Positions 1 to 10,268 of a stretch of DNA of 60,000 nucleotides are shown in pieces. The position numbers were made by a program, and so were the translations under genes. Each line of letters starts with the position of its first letter. The stretch's first letter is position 1. Under the pieces are notes generated by a model. That model was given only the letters and a program-made list of their open reading frames with translations, was not told where the DNA came from and ran no database searches. Location of the stretch: the NCBI GenBank assembly GCA_037447655.1, contig JBBHKE010003295.1, positions 126,001 to 186,000 of the forward strand. The letters run 5' to 3'. Source of the DNA: Zygnema cylindricum (lineage: Eukaryota > Streptophyta > Zygnematophyceae > Zygnematales > Zygnemataceae).

Positions 1-662
1 TGACATCAAAGTCGAAGTCGTCGAAAGTCGGTTGGGGATGGCAAAACAATTTGTTTCGTCTCCAATGGTGCGAAACTGAAAGCTCAATTTTCATGGAACA
101 GTTGAAGAGGACGGGCTTGGTGGAGGGAAATGTAGCAAATAAGTGCGTCATCATGCGTCTCATGGATCTGATAGGTCTGATGGCCTGCAGTCTGCCTTTC
201 TTCTGGGAAGGTCTGGTAGCTGAGCAAGATTTCAATAGCGGTAGAGCCCTTATGGAATTAAAATGCAGGCAGTATTTGCTGGAAAATGTGTATGATGGGG
301 AAGTGACGATGAGGTTTCAAAGAAAGCTTGACAGCTTTATGAACCTGTCTGTCAATGTGGTGTGTTGTCAGGTTGGGGAAAGGTATGGCATGGATGCTGG
401 CTTCCAGGAGGAGGTACCGGAGGTTCCAAATAGGGATCAGGGTCCAAGTCCGGAAGGTTTTAATTGGGAAGGGTCTGTAATGTATGAAGGGGAAACGATA
501 ACAGGGAGTTATCTGCTGGATTTATTAGAATTGCCGGCTGAGGAGCCATGCCAAGAGGAAAAGCCTAGAATGAGGGAGGGAGAAGGAAAATCAACGGAGC
601 CGATAACTGGATGTGTTCTGCTGGATATGTTAGACCCAAGATATGAGGAAAGATGGTATTGA
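1..662 (+). CDS. Unrecognised gene family, copy C (5' end outside window)
   Basis: I do not recognise this protein. The reading frame is open from the window edge (first full codon at base 3) to a TGA at 660-662, so the gene or exon starts upstream. It matches copy A (18526-19197) and copy B (24424-24954) from the WQNN segment onward. Shared blocks include GLVEGNVAN, DLIGLMACSLP and NVVCCQ. The tail after about residue 125 is acidic and carries the motif TGxxLLDxL twice, each followed or preceded by an EEPCxEEKPxMR-type stretch, so it reads as a short tandem peptide repeat. Unlike copies A and B it has no early stop before the second motif, so it is the least damaged copy. No signal peptide or clear membrane segment is visible. 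Homology to copy A continues in non-coding sequence to about 2170. Confidence 0.55.
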   Translation, partial: TSKSKSSKVGWGWQNNLFRLQWCETESSIFMEQLKRTGLVEGNVANKCVIMRLMDLIGLMACSLPFFWEGLVAEQDFNSGRALMELKCRQYLLENVYDGEVTMRFQRKLDSFMNLSVNVVCCQVGERYGMDAGFQEEVPEVPNRDQGPSPEGFNWEGSVMYEGETITGSYLLDLLELPAEEPCQEEKPRMREGEGKSTEPITGCVLLDMLDPRYEERWY

Positions 663-2170
663 AAAGAAAGGTTACACCTGAAAGCCCAAATGTGCAGGTA
701 TTCTATGACGAGGAAAAGAAGAAGATGTTTGTTGGAGTGACGACAAATAAGTTTTTCTTTCTGGCTCCTACGTGAAAATGGAAAACTTTCTTTAATAAGA
801 TGGAAATAGAGGTCAAGCATGGTCCAGACTTCCATGATTAGTCTGTTCCTATCATTATCCGCGCACTGTATTAATGAATCAATTTGCAGAACTGGTGGAA
901 GCGTTAGCCAGAAGTGACGATGCGTAGTTATCTGCAGTGGAGAGCTTCTTAGTCTTTCGGCTCTTGGAATGCCATCCATTTGCCCCAGTTTGGTGGCTGA
1001 ATTAAGTGAAGATGAAAGTGATTTCATGGTATTAAGATGCAACAAAAGATTGTACAGCGAATCGGGGTTTGTCCAAATGAGAAGGTCGACTTCAAAGAAC
1101 TTGCAGACAATGGATAAGGTTATGTCCAATGAAAGAAATGTCCAAGGAAAGTTTATCACAGTCAGAACGTTCAGGAACAGATTGTGGAAAGGGGTAATGA
1201 GCAAAATGCCTGATAGAGCTTGAGGAGCAGATGACTTGCAGGCTTGGATGTAGGATTTTATTTTCAGCTGTTGCGAGACGGAAGTAAAGTGATGCTTTCG
1301 AGAATGAGATGAAGGCCAATTAGACTATCTAAGGCAAAGCACTTGTAGAAATTTGGTCCACTTCTACACGATTTCAATTTTTGATTTCGAGTTTGAGAAA
1401 TAATTATTTATGTATGAGAATTCTATAGTAGATTTTTACTTGGAGATATTCGGAAGAAGTGCGCTTTCCATGAAAATCCAAGACTTGTTTGATCTGATGT
1501 ATTAGTCCCTACCAACGGACTTCGTTGACCGGTGACTGAAGTAGATTACAATAATAGATTTACAATGCAGCAAATAATTGAGGTTTTGTCACGATTCTGG
1601 AGCGGTAAGAATGCGGTACGTGTAGGAGCTGGTAGAGTCGATAAATAGCCTAGTTTATATTTTGTTTTGTATTTTTTGAGCACTGTAGAGAAGGAATGCT
1701 GGCATGAGAAGCCACAGTTGTGAAGCACTTATTGTGGAGGTTAGGTAGACTTAACCTTTCTTGCAAATCATGATAGGCGTTAGGAAGGTATCATAATAAT
1801 TTGGTTTTAAAAGGGATGTATGCTTTCTGGTTGCAAATAATCTGTCACATATATATTGGAGTTAAATTAGGCAATTTCATTGCTTGCTTTATTACTTTTG
1901 GGGTTATGAAATGCGGTAAATTTGTTGTAGGCAGTTATTGAGCATCACAGCTCAAATGTTTGCCCATGCTGAAATTTTAGTCATAGCCGTATATACTGTA
2001 GATCACTACCAATTTCGAATTGTTTATGCTTTTCTAGTTGTACTCATTGGTCAGTGGATTGCTAATATGTAATGTGACACACTGTCACCACCTGTCACAG
2101 ATTCTTAAATTCGAAGCTGGTTACTTAGTACAGAATTTACACTATTGGTATCCTTTGAGACTTGCTAGAA
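663..2170 (+). repeat. 3' flank of copy C, homologous to 19540-20665
   Basis: This non-coding stretch aligns with the sequence downstream of copy A, for example the block with ATGCTGGCATGAGAAGCC and the block ending GGTATCCTTTGAGACTTG. The match stops near 2170 here and near 20660 in the other copy. I see no gene in it. Its conservation beyond the ORF shows that the unit duplicated was genomic DNA and not a retrocopy. Confidence 0.6.
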
Positions 2171-2205
2171 TCAAAAGCTACTAACGTTTAAGAAAACCGC
2201 ACATT

Positions 2206-2492
2206 TCATCTTAACTGAATCTTGAGCTCCTCGTCATCCTGGAACTTCTCTCGGAAGAACCTCCGTACTTTTGCGTGATAAACGTCAGACTGCAGCTGAC
2301 TAATATTGTCGACATTTCTGAGAAACAATACCAGCTTTTCCGCAAATAGGTTTCGGCACTGTACTAAAGGAATTACTCATATAACAACGCATTTCCCTTT
2401 AAGAGAACTTAATCGGTATGGGGCGCATAGGTAGATTATGGAAGGTTAAAAGAAACGTACCCCAGCTGCTCGGATGTTGAAGACACCCGCAT
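2206..2492 (-). CDS. Two putative 3'-terminal exons of an unknown gene
   Basis: On the minus strand an acceptor (TTTTACAG) precedes a 32-nt exon at 2461-2492, followed by donor GTACGT. A second acceptor ending CAG precedes an exon at 2206-2358, 153 nt, ending in TGA. Joined, they keep one frame and give about 60 residues rich in charged and hydrophobic positions, with the segments NLFAEKLVLFLRN and VRRFFREKFQDDEEL and the C-terminus KIQLR. The shape suggests the helical C-terminus of a larger protein whose upstream exons would lie at higher coordinates. I could not find those exons between 2500 and 3600 and do not recognise the family. It could be a relic. Confidence 0.35.
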
Positions 2493-2690
2493 CTGTAAAA
2501 TTTGATTCATTTTTATTGGGATGGTTTACTGAATCTTATATTTATGAATATTTAGTAAATGGATGGTAAGTAATACTCAAGTGTGTACAGTTATTGATGA
2601 TGGAGGATAGCTGTGAGTCAATTGTGATTCCTTTTCACATGTTAAAGAAGAAAATTCCGCTTCATAGGATTGGTTAATGTAGGGAGGATA

Positions 2691-2800
2691 CTACACCGTC
2701 CTTCGTTATAAGAGTTACTAACACTAATTCGGTCGCTACTTTTTTTTGCCAAAAATCACAATTTAGTGTTGAGGACACAACACAGCGATTGGCGGTATAG
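2691..2800. mobile_element. Short degenerate copy of the TA-flanked CACCG element
   Basis: The left end reads TACACCGTCCTTCGTTATAAG and the right end CAGCGATTGGCGGTATA, which are related to the inverted ends of the other copies. The interior contains AACACTAATTCGGTCGCTAC. It is about 108 bp with no coding capacity. The ends are diverged, so the call is tentative. The stretch 2500-2690 before it shows nothing recognisable. Confidence 0.45.
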
Positions 2801-3644
2801 AGGTGCTACTACTATACCGAAAGGAATGACAGGACACATAACATAGAACTTCAAAGACAGGGCACTCTACGACCAATTAGAAAACTCCGTTTTCCGAATG
2901 ATGATTTTGCAGGCGGTTATTATTGTCCTTTACTTGACAAGCCTGGAAAAACAGGGAGCCCTATTACAAGCTCCATAATGAGCTTTTATACCACTTGAAA
3001 AGTTGTGGCGTGTATTTCTAAAAGCTATACTTAATTCATTCTGGGAAGAAAAAAGTGGAACTCTTGGAAATATGGAGTCCTGCCGTATGTTGTATTGTAC
3101 TTTTCATTTCTTGTACTGTATTTGAATTGAAACGGGAAAGTAAATCTCCATTTAAAAGCCTTATGTACGGAGCGAAAGGTTATACCAACCACTAGCTCGA
3201 ATACTTGAACAACAAAGAAATCTGGTAGCAGAAAAAAAAAAGGGCAAACCAAACCTTTCAAAACCAGGATTCTAAATGTAGCTTTAGAAAATATCCTGCG
3301 GTTTTTTCTGCCTTTGGTTTAGATTCCCGATACTGGTGACATCTCTTTTTTCAGGTGTTTCCGTACAAGAAGTGTCTTTTTCAAAATGTTCTCAGTTCGA
3401 TTTGTGTATCTTCTTGTAGTTAAACTGAGTATTTGTACCTTTTTGTGTCACACTATTTGAGGCACATATCGAAGAGTTTTTTACAGAAATTATTTCAAAT
3501 ATTAATCAGTCCTCTTAGAAAGCCACCTATCTACTCAATGGACTAAAGTTTAAAAAACAAAACACCCAACTGTTGGTCCGAGATTAAAGAGGAACCGGAT
3601 GAACATCCTCTCCAAATAGGGGGAATACACTTGCGGCCAACGAA
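2801..3644. other. No gene seen
   Basis: This is AT-rich sequence with one 76-codon minus-strand frame at 3031-3261 that has no recognisable motif and no convincing splice context. I see nothing that I can support as a gene or repeat. Confidence 0.5.
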
Positions 3645-3867
3645 GTACACCGTGAATCGCTATTAGTGTTAATAACTTTTGCGCCACTTAAAACATCTTT
3701 TTTCCGTACACTATCGTCCGATTCTCAATTTAAGACAGTCAATTGGAAGCTGAGAATCTAACCTTTCAATCGCAACCGTCAGATCTAAAAACCGACATGC
3801 GTGTACGGAGAAAAGATGTTTAAAGAGACTTATAAAACATTAACACTAATAACGATTCACGGTGTAC
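3645..3867. mobile_element. TA-flanked inverted-repeat element (hairpin subfamily)
   Basis: The left end is GTACACCGTGAATCGCTATT and the right end is its near-perfect inverse, ending CGATTCACGGTGTAC. The ends are followed inward by a second inverted pair (CGCCACTTAAAACATCTTTT against AAAAGATGTTTAAAG, with CCGTACAC against GTGTACGG). The whole 223 bp can therefore fold into one long hairpin. It is non-coding. Related copies lie near 44250-44430 and 40811-40900. Confidence 0.75.
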
Positions 3868-3879
3868 CTTTGGATGATC

Positions 3880-4060
3880 AAGGAGACATTTGACCTCTCG
3901 GAAGGGTTGTAGTGTTGCGTGGTAACGTAATTTTGCTCGAGCACATGTTTCCAGTTTTGGACAATTCTTCCAGTTATGGACAGTTGTCCTAGTTTGGAGA
4001 GATGTTTGACTGACACACGTTGCAAGTGTTGTGTACACTTTTTCCCTCCCTCCCACCCTC
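3880..4060 (+). repeat. Dispersed repeat shared with about 21385-21490
   Basis: The block containing CAGTTTTGGACAATTCTTCC, GTTATGGACAGTTGT and CAAGTGTTGTGTACA recurs at 21385-21490, where it also runs directly into a CTCCCT tract. This suggests that the pyrimidine tract belongs to the same dispersed element. It has no coding signal. Confidence 0.55.
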
Positions 4061-4159
4061 CCTCCCACACTCCCTCCCTCCCTCTCTCCCTCCCCCTCTC
4101 CATCTCCCTCTACCTCTCCCTCTCCCTTCCCCTCTCCCTCTACCTCTACCTCTCCCTCT
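4043..4159 (+). repeat. CTCCCT polypyrimidine tract
   Basis: About 115 bases of nearly pure C/T on the plus strand, built from CTCCCT and CTACCTCTCC units. Frames through it translate to proline/serine/leucine or glycine/glutamate repeats and are not genes. Confidence 0.9.
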
Positions 4160-4189
4160 GGTATTGGTCCATCTGTTGATTTTTTGCAG

Positions 4190-4418
4190 GAATTCCGTCC
4201 TGTTTTGTCATGTTTCTCCCGCAAAGAATTATCACCATGGCAATTCTATTTGTTTATTTATTCGTATTGTTCCCATACAACCGTAAAAATAAAAATGTCT
4301 TGACCAATATTAATCGTACAAGGGTAGTAAATAGGATGATTAAAGACTTCCAAGCATTTTAGGGTAACCATTTTCGATCGCAGCCAATACATATTGAAGT
4401 CGAGGCACGAACAAGTAA
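4190..4418 (+). repeat. Dispersed repeat R1, left half
   Basis: This sequence, from the ATTCCGTCCTGTTTTGTCATG block onward, matches 14955-15190. The second half of the repeat continues at 5686-5823 after an inserted transposon and matches 15193-15330. The copy at 15 kb is uninterrupted and serves as an empty site. Confidence 0.7.
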
Positions 4419-5682
4419 GGGTGACGTTCCATTAGGCGGTCCCAGTAAATGTACGGACAAGTTTACTGGCAGCGTTTACTGGAAGTCCGCTCCATTGTGT
4501 CGGCCTAGAAACAAATCTTACTCAATTATGATTGGCGCCACGTAGGTTAGAGTCCAGATTCTAAAATTCTTGAAAAAAATCTACAAACGGAATATCTGTA
4601 CGAAATTTCTGTACCATCGGAGGTAATTAATGATTCGTACATAAAGTTTTTGGCTAGATTTTGATTTTGAAAATGGAAATCAAAATTTCGAAACGGAATG
4701 GCAAAAAGACGCGACAAACCTTGAAGGTCGCGGCAAACTTTGAATGTCGGTGGATGTCAGACGGAACGTGCGAGGATATTTTCACCTGACCTGCATTCAA
4801 CGTGGCAGGAGGCACATGGCATGTACGAAATGCAGGAGGCACATGGCATGTACGACGTGCAGGCCTGTGATCGCTTGTACAACGTAGATATTTTTTTATT
4901 TTTTCACGCGTACCAATGGCAATCATCTACACCGCGAATCGTTATTAGTGTCAAAGTCACTAATTTGGTTTCTTAAAATTTTGATTTTTTTCCTCAAGTA
5001 GAATACATGATTTTAATTTTTCCTTGACGTTAATTAAGGTACAGTACAAAATAGCGTAAAGAATGAAAGTACAATAAGATTTAAATAGTATAGTGTACGG
5101 TCGATGTCAGACCGTACATAAATGTACCTTTTCAAGTGAAAAAATTACAAAAAATGAATTAAATCAGACGCGCAAGCATAGGAACGTGCGCTAAAAAAAC
5201 ATGATTATTTTGACACGTAAATTAGTCTGACATGTACGGATATTTAAATTTCACGACGGCGTACGATTTCTAATATTTTGTACAAATACATATGTTAGTG
5301 TAGATAACTGTACGGAAAATATTCCATTTTTGCCGTTCCCAAATTAGCATAATGCCGAAATTAGAATACACATTTTTTTTTTTTAATTTCAAATTCTTAA
5401 ATAGCATCAATTACGGTAAATATTCTTCAACACTATTTAAACTGACACTAATAACGATGCGCGGTGTAGTGGGCCCCAACTTTGTGCTCGATTGCTTCAC
5501 GGATCTCAAAATGAACATCCAACGGTCAGGATTTACACCTACATCATTGGAGCTTCCCGACAGCTTTCCAGTAATGATGTTTCGTCTGACAAAAAAAAAA
5601 AAGTACGGCTCTGTACCACACTGTACAAAAGGGTACGGCGTCCAATAACGAACCCCACTTTTCGTCTAATGGAACGTCACCC
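4419..5682. mobile_element. PIF/Harbinger-like non-autonomous element
   Basis: The terminal inverted repeats are GGGTGACGTTCCATTAG at the left and its inverse CTAATGGAACGTCACCC at the right. The flanks are a 3-bp TAA duplication (4416-4418 and 5683-5685). The paralogous repeat R1 at 15193 has a single TAA at the same point, so the boundaries are confirmed by an empty site. A TAA (TWA-type) target duplication with ends starting GGG is the hallmark of the PIF/Harbinger superfamily. No transposase is encoded. A 541-bp element of another family sits inside (4928-5468), so the element itself was about 0.72 kb. Confidence 0.8.
4928..5468. mobile_element. TA-flanked CACCG element (about 540-bp subfamily), nested
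   Basis: The left end is TACACCGCGAATCGTTATTA and the right end ATAACGATGCGCGGTGTA, with TA at both borders. The interior shares GTACGGTCGATGTCAGACCG and neighbouring blocks with the copies at 6739-7256 and 23132-23673. It is AT-rich and non-coding. It lies wholly within the Harbinger-like element, so it inserted later. Confidence 0.8.
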
Positions 5683-5825
5683 TAAGACAAAGTAAAACAG
5701 AAGAGCCCAAAAGTCAAACAAAGAATAATAGAAGGGGCCAAAAGTAAGAAAAGGCCAAAATAAAAGGCTAAAGATAAACAAGCGTACAGCAAAGTAACGA
5801 CAAATAGAGAAAGATAATAATAGTC

Positions 5826-6503
5826 GCGGGCGACCCGATGCTTTGCCCTTTTGTTGCCAAGGGCCTTTCGTTTTTGTACACGCGAACCAATAGGAGCGTC
5901 ACAATCTGTCGTAGGAGTTACATGTACTCCACGTAGCAATCCGTTTCCGGTAGTGTACGGATATTGATAACACGACAGCGTGGCGTGATATGACGGATCG
6001 CAGGGCGCAAAATTTAAAAGTACGATACTGTACGTTACTGTACTCTACGGTATGGATAACACGACGTATTGGCGTGACGTCGAATTTGTTTGGACGTGAA
6101 TCGCCCTTGACGCCAACTTACATCAACATAAACGTCGCTATGTGATTAATGTTGCCGTACGATTAAGTCCCGATGACTCGAATCCGTCCGTACCAAACCA
6201 TCCTTGACGTCGTAGGCCGTGGGTCAACTGTCGCGATCACTTTGTCGTCGTTGCTGTACTGTAGTGTAGAGGTTTCGAACCGTCCTGTCAAGGGTACAAT
6301 CTACAAAGAATCGATCGTCGCCGTCGCTGCGATATCGTTTAACTTACTTGTACTGCATCGACGGCCTTGTCGTGGCCACCTCTATGTCATCGGCCGCGGG
6401 TCAACTAACGCGATCACTTTGTCGTCGTCGCTGTACTGTAGTGTAGCGCGCGGGGGACACGGTGCTTTGCCCATTGGTTGCCAAGGGCCTGTCGTTTTTG
6501 TAC
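5826..6503 (+). repeat. Compound direct repeats of unknown origin
   Basis: Two kinds of direct repeat occur. The first, about 55 bp and containing GATGCTTTGCCC and TTGCCAAGGGCCT, is at 5826-5880 and 6447-6503. The second, about 62 bp and containing CGGGTCAACT and CGCGATCACTTTGTCGTCG, is at 6207-6270 and 6384-6447. The second copies of both abut each other. A 160-codon plus-strand frame (6173-6655) crosses the region, but it is built from these repeats and has no recognisable domain. The stretch is unusually rich in GTACGG and CCGTAC. Confidence 0.55.
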
Positions 6504-6738
6504 AGTACCATAAAAAATGCGACAGATTTGCGATAGATTTTGTCGGTTCGTTGATAGATATTTTGTCGACCGTCAAACTTCTTGCGGCTACGATTTTTGT
6601 ACGGTTGAGATTTTTAAATCCAAGGACAAATCTGATACGACGATATGGATATTGATTCATTTTGTGTTGATGGGAAAATAATTTCGGCTGTTCATTCCGC
6701 AGGTACAGTATTGTACCGTTCAATATTGTACTGTACAG

Positions 6739-7256
6739 TACACAGCGAATCGTAATTAGAGTAAATTACTCTAGTTCGGTCGCTCGAAATTTCGACTCCA
6801 TCACATCAAATAGAGTAAATGATTCTAATTTAAAAACATTATGCTATTTAAGGTAAGGTTTAATTAGTGTTTTTAATTCTAATATATGGTCGTTTTAAAT
6901 AGCGTGGAGTACGGACGACGTCCGACCGTGCAAAATTGTACTTTTATAAGTAAAAAAGTACAACTAATGATTTAATACAGGCCATTATCATGTAACTGCG
7001 TTTTAACAAACCGCGTAGTGGAAACGTCATAGTGACGATAAACTGTACGTTTTGTCAGATTCTGTACGAATACCTTATTTACAGTAGAGGATATTAGCTT
7101 GCCAAATTAGAGTACACCGCATAAATTAGAGTAAATTCTTAGTAAATTCCTTTTTGAAACAGTTCCATCACATAAATTAGAATAAATTACTCTAATTATT
7201 TTTTTCTTTTTTTTTACTCTAATTTTTCCATTACTCTAATTACGATGCGCGGTGTA
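6739..7256. mobile_element. TA-flanked CACCG element (about 540-bp subfamily)
   Basis: The left end is TACACAGCGAATCGTAATTA and the right end TAATTACGATGCGCGGTGTA, with TA borders. Length is 518 bp. The interior has the diverged block GTACGGACGACGTCCGACCG, also seen in the copies at 4928 and 23132. No coding capacity. Confidence 0.75.
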
Positions 7257-7374
7257 CTATGTTCCCTGCGTATCCCGTTTCAAATTCTGAGACCGGCGAT
7301 TGTAGACTGTCTTGTCAACAACTCCCCTAGTCTCGTCATTGGAGCGCAAATCTGGTTCTCTTCCTGTCAACCAC

Positions 7375-7490
7375 TACATCCGTCTCCCTTTCCCTCATTC
7401 CTTCCCTCCCTCCCTTTCCCCATCATCAATTCTAAATATTTTGAATATTCAATAGAGGGGAGGGGGAGGGAGAGGGAGAGGGAGGGGAGA
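7375..7490 (+). repeat. Pyrimidine tract followed by purine tract (potential hairpin)
   Basis: A CT-rich run (TCCCTTTCCCTCATTCC type) at about 7375-7420 is followed after about 35 bp by an AG-rich run (GGGGAGGGGGAGGGAGAGG type) at about 7455-7490. The two runs are roughly complementary and could pair. No gene is seen between 7257 and 7660. Confidence 0.7.
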
Positions 7491-7669
7491 AGTGTAGATG
7501 TTTATTTTTTGACTGGAGGGTGAGAAGGAAGCTATCGCCAGGTAAGCCGTGACAGTTGGTGTTATTTGTAAAATAAATACATGCATAAATAATACATTAG
7601 GTTATTGTGATTATTGTTTATGATTGTTTCTTATTACTAAAATAGATGAAAACACATATTTATATTTAA

Positions 7670-8630
7670 TTTGATAATATTTTGTGAACTAATTATAACA
7701 ATTAGTTATAACCGTTTCAATACATTGATTATAACGGTTATATTTAGCTGTTATACTACATTATTTATTACAGCTAGTTATAATTGTTTCATTATACTAA
7801 TTATAAGAGTTATATCTAACTGTTACATCATATTTATTGTAACAGGTAGATAAATATGCAGTTATATCTACCTGTTATACTTTATAAATTATAACAGCTA
7901 TAACTAACTGTTGTATTATACTAAATAAGACAGCTAGTTATAACTGTTATATTTTATTTATTATGACAGTTGTTATATGTAGTTCTTGCATTATACTAAG
8001 CATAACAACTATATCTGGTTGTTATATTATGCTAAACATAACAGCTAGTTATAGCTTTTATGTTATGTTTATCATAAAAGTTGTATCTAACTGTTGTATT
8101 TTATTAACTAAACAGTTATAATTATCTGTTAGATTATGGCAATTATAACAACTGTATGTAGGTAGTATATTCTGGTAATTATAACAGTTATATCTAACTG
8201 TTATATTATACTAAATATGACAACTAGTTATAACTATAATATTTTATTTATTATCACAGTTTTTATATGTAACTGTTGTATTATACCAAGCATAACAACT
8301 GTATCTAGCTGTTATATTTTATTAATTATAACAATTATATCTAACTGTTATACTTTGTTAATTATTACACTATAATAAACTATTATTTAATTAATAGTTA
8401 TATCTAATTGTTATGTTGTATATATTACAACTTTAATATCTAACTGTGTTAATTATTACAATGTTAACTAACTGTGACATTGTATATATTGTAAAATTTA
8501 TATCTAAACAGTTATACCTAACTGCTATACTATACATATTATACATATTATAGTAGGTTTAATCTAACTGCCATTATCATTAGAGTTATAACTAGTTATA
8601 TATTATAGTGTGTTGATTTTTAATGTGAGA
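7670..8630. repeat. Palindrome-rich AT satellite, array 1
   Basis: About 1 kb is built from degenerate units around TAACAGTTATATCTAACTGTTA, shown here as arms TAACAGTTA and TAACTGTTA about 4 bases apart. Further arms of the type AACTAGTTATAAC are interspersed. Almost every 40 bp can form a small hairpin. Short frames across it are meaningless. A second array of the same sequence type is at 37845-38960. Confidence 0.8.
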
Positions 8631-8861
8631 ACAACTATTACATTATATATTTTAACATTTATATCAAACTGTTTTAATGTGCTAATTATTAGTGTTAAAA
8701 CGTACATAACGTACACAAGTATTTGTTTCGTGTTTGCAAGTTGTATTGTATTTCTTGCTTACATGTCTTTTATTGCACTAGTGTTCACTAGTTCATATTA
8801 TATGAATAAACAAATTATGCGCCCCTTGAGACACAGACGGATATGTTTAATTTGCAATTTT

Positions 8862-9321
8862 TTATGTTAAAATGTTGTTTTTCATTTTGATTTCCCATTT
8901 CGACAAAGCAATAGTGATGCACGAATAATCCCAATTTTCTATTGTATGCAATATTACAAGGTTCACGAGTTTATATTGTAGCATAAAAAGTATACTTAAG
9001 TTTATTGTTTTATGTTCAGTATTTGTATAGCATCTAAACATCACAACATTTGTTCCACATGGTATGCTCACAGCTTTATATATTTAAATGGTCGTTTTTC
9101 CTTTTGGATCTTTAGGGGACAAGGCGAGAGTGATGCTTGAATATATAAGTTTCCATTGCATGTAATAAACACAAATTTATGTTGCATGTAGTGTTCACAA
9201 TTTATATGGTTTGTATGAACAATGTATTGTGTATCTAAATTTCACTACGTTTATATTGTTTGCCATGTTCACAAGTTCATGTTATATTTAAACGATCGTT
9301 TGTCTTTTTGGTTTCCTTCAG
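8862..9321 (+). repeat. Degenerate tandem copies of the RhoGDI intron/exon boundary
   Basis: A unit of about 205-217 bp is present three times. The anchor block reads GACAAAGCAATAGTGATGC near 8900, GACAAGGCGAGAGTGATGC near 9118 and GACAAGGTGAAAGTGATG near 9325. The last copy is the start of a recognisable RhoGDI exon, and each copy is preceded by a T-rich stretch like a splice acceptor. The first two copies lose coding similarity soon after the anchor. Confidence 0.6.
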
Positions 9322-9445
9322 TGGACAAGGTGAAAGTGATGATTGGAGTCTATGCCCTTAAGAAGAGCCCTACAAGTTTGTGACGGAGGAGGATACGACC
9401 CCTCATGGAATGATGGCCAGGGGACATTATACAGCGAAGACATTG
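9322..9445 (+). pseudogene. Orphan internal exon of a Rho GDP-dissociation inhibitor
   Basis: RhoGDI proteins extract prenylated Rho/ROP GTPases from membranes and hold them in the cytosol. The exon follows an acceptor (TTTCCTTCAG) and ends at donor GTAAGA. Its 3' part encodes EEPYKFVTEED and TTPHGMMARGHYTAKT, which matches the conserved middle of the immunoglobulin-like domain (the family pattern is EPY..., TPSGxxARGxY.A.T). The 5' part reads DKVKVMIGVYA in a different frame, matching the family segment just before. A single missing base near 9365 therefore breaks the exon. No upstream or downstream RhoGDI exons were found: the flanks are satellites and a GAT array. It is most likely a relic or captured exon. 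Confidence 0.65.
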
Positions 9446-9565
9446 GTAAGAAATTTTAGTTCTATTTTTATTTTAAGCTACTTTTATAAAAATAAGTTTA
9501 TTAGCCTGTGGTGGGAAGTTCTAGTGATAGTTTACTTTAAGCGGTATCTATTAAATAAAATGTAT

Positions 9566-9698
9566 GTATGATGATGATGATGATCAAGATGATGATGATG
9601 ATAATGATGATGATGATGTTGACGACAATGATGATGATGACGATGATGACGATGATGATGATGATGATGTTGTTGGTGATGATGATGATGATGATGTA

Positions 9699-9732
<34 letters not shown>

Positions 9733-10268
9733 CAATGATGATGATGATGATGTAACGATGATGATGATGATGATGGTGACAATTATGATGATGATGATGA
9801 TGTAACGATGATGATGATGATGAAGATGATGATGATGATGATGTAATCAAAGTATCACCAAAACAACGTATTCAAAGTATTTGTATTGTATCTAAAAAAA
9901 AAAAACCAGGATGTAATGATGATGGTGTTGTTGATGATTATGATGTAATGATGATGATGATGATGACGATGACGATGATGATGAGGATGATGATGATATT
10001 GTTGACGATGATGATGTTGACGATGATGATGACGACGACGATGGTGATGATGATGATGTAATGACGATGATGATAATGATGACGATGTAATGATGATGCT
10101 GATGTTGATGATGATGACGTTGACGATGGTGATGTTTACGATGATGATGACGATGATGAAGATGATGACGATGATGATCATGATCATGATCATGATGATG
10201 ATGAGGATGATGATGATCATGATCATGATGATGTTGCTGATGAAGATGATGATGACGATGATGATGTA
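9566..10268 (+). repeat. (GAT)n arrays with higher-order structure
   Basis: Two GAT/ATG-type arrays, 9566-9845 and 9911-10268, are separated by a spacer of about 65 bp. The sequence after the second array repeats the spacer (TAATCAAAGYATCAC, then TATTTGTATTGTAT). Within the arrays the GAT run is broken by GATGTAA at intervals, giving a longer secondary period. Predicted poly-Asp, poly-His and poly-Met frames are artefacts. Confidence 0.9.

Noticed and set aside
3820-4303. Pro/Ser/Leu-rich plus-strand and Gly/Glu-rich minus-strand frames
   Set aside because: They are produced by the CTCCCT tract.
6173-6655. 160-codon open frame as a protein gene
   Set aside because: It consists largely of direct repeats, has no domain, and is overlapped by an open antisense frame.
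7670-8630. CRISPR-like array
   Set aside because: Units are degenerate, AT-rich and palindromic without regular unique spacers, and the window is eukaryotic nuclear DNA.
9532-10226. Long frames of Asp, His, Ile, Met or Ser on both strands
   Set aside because: They are translations of the GAT/ATG microsatellite arrays in different frames and carry no gene signal.
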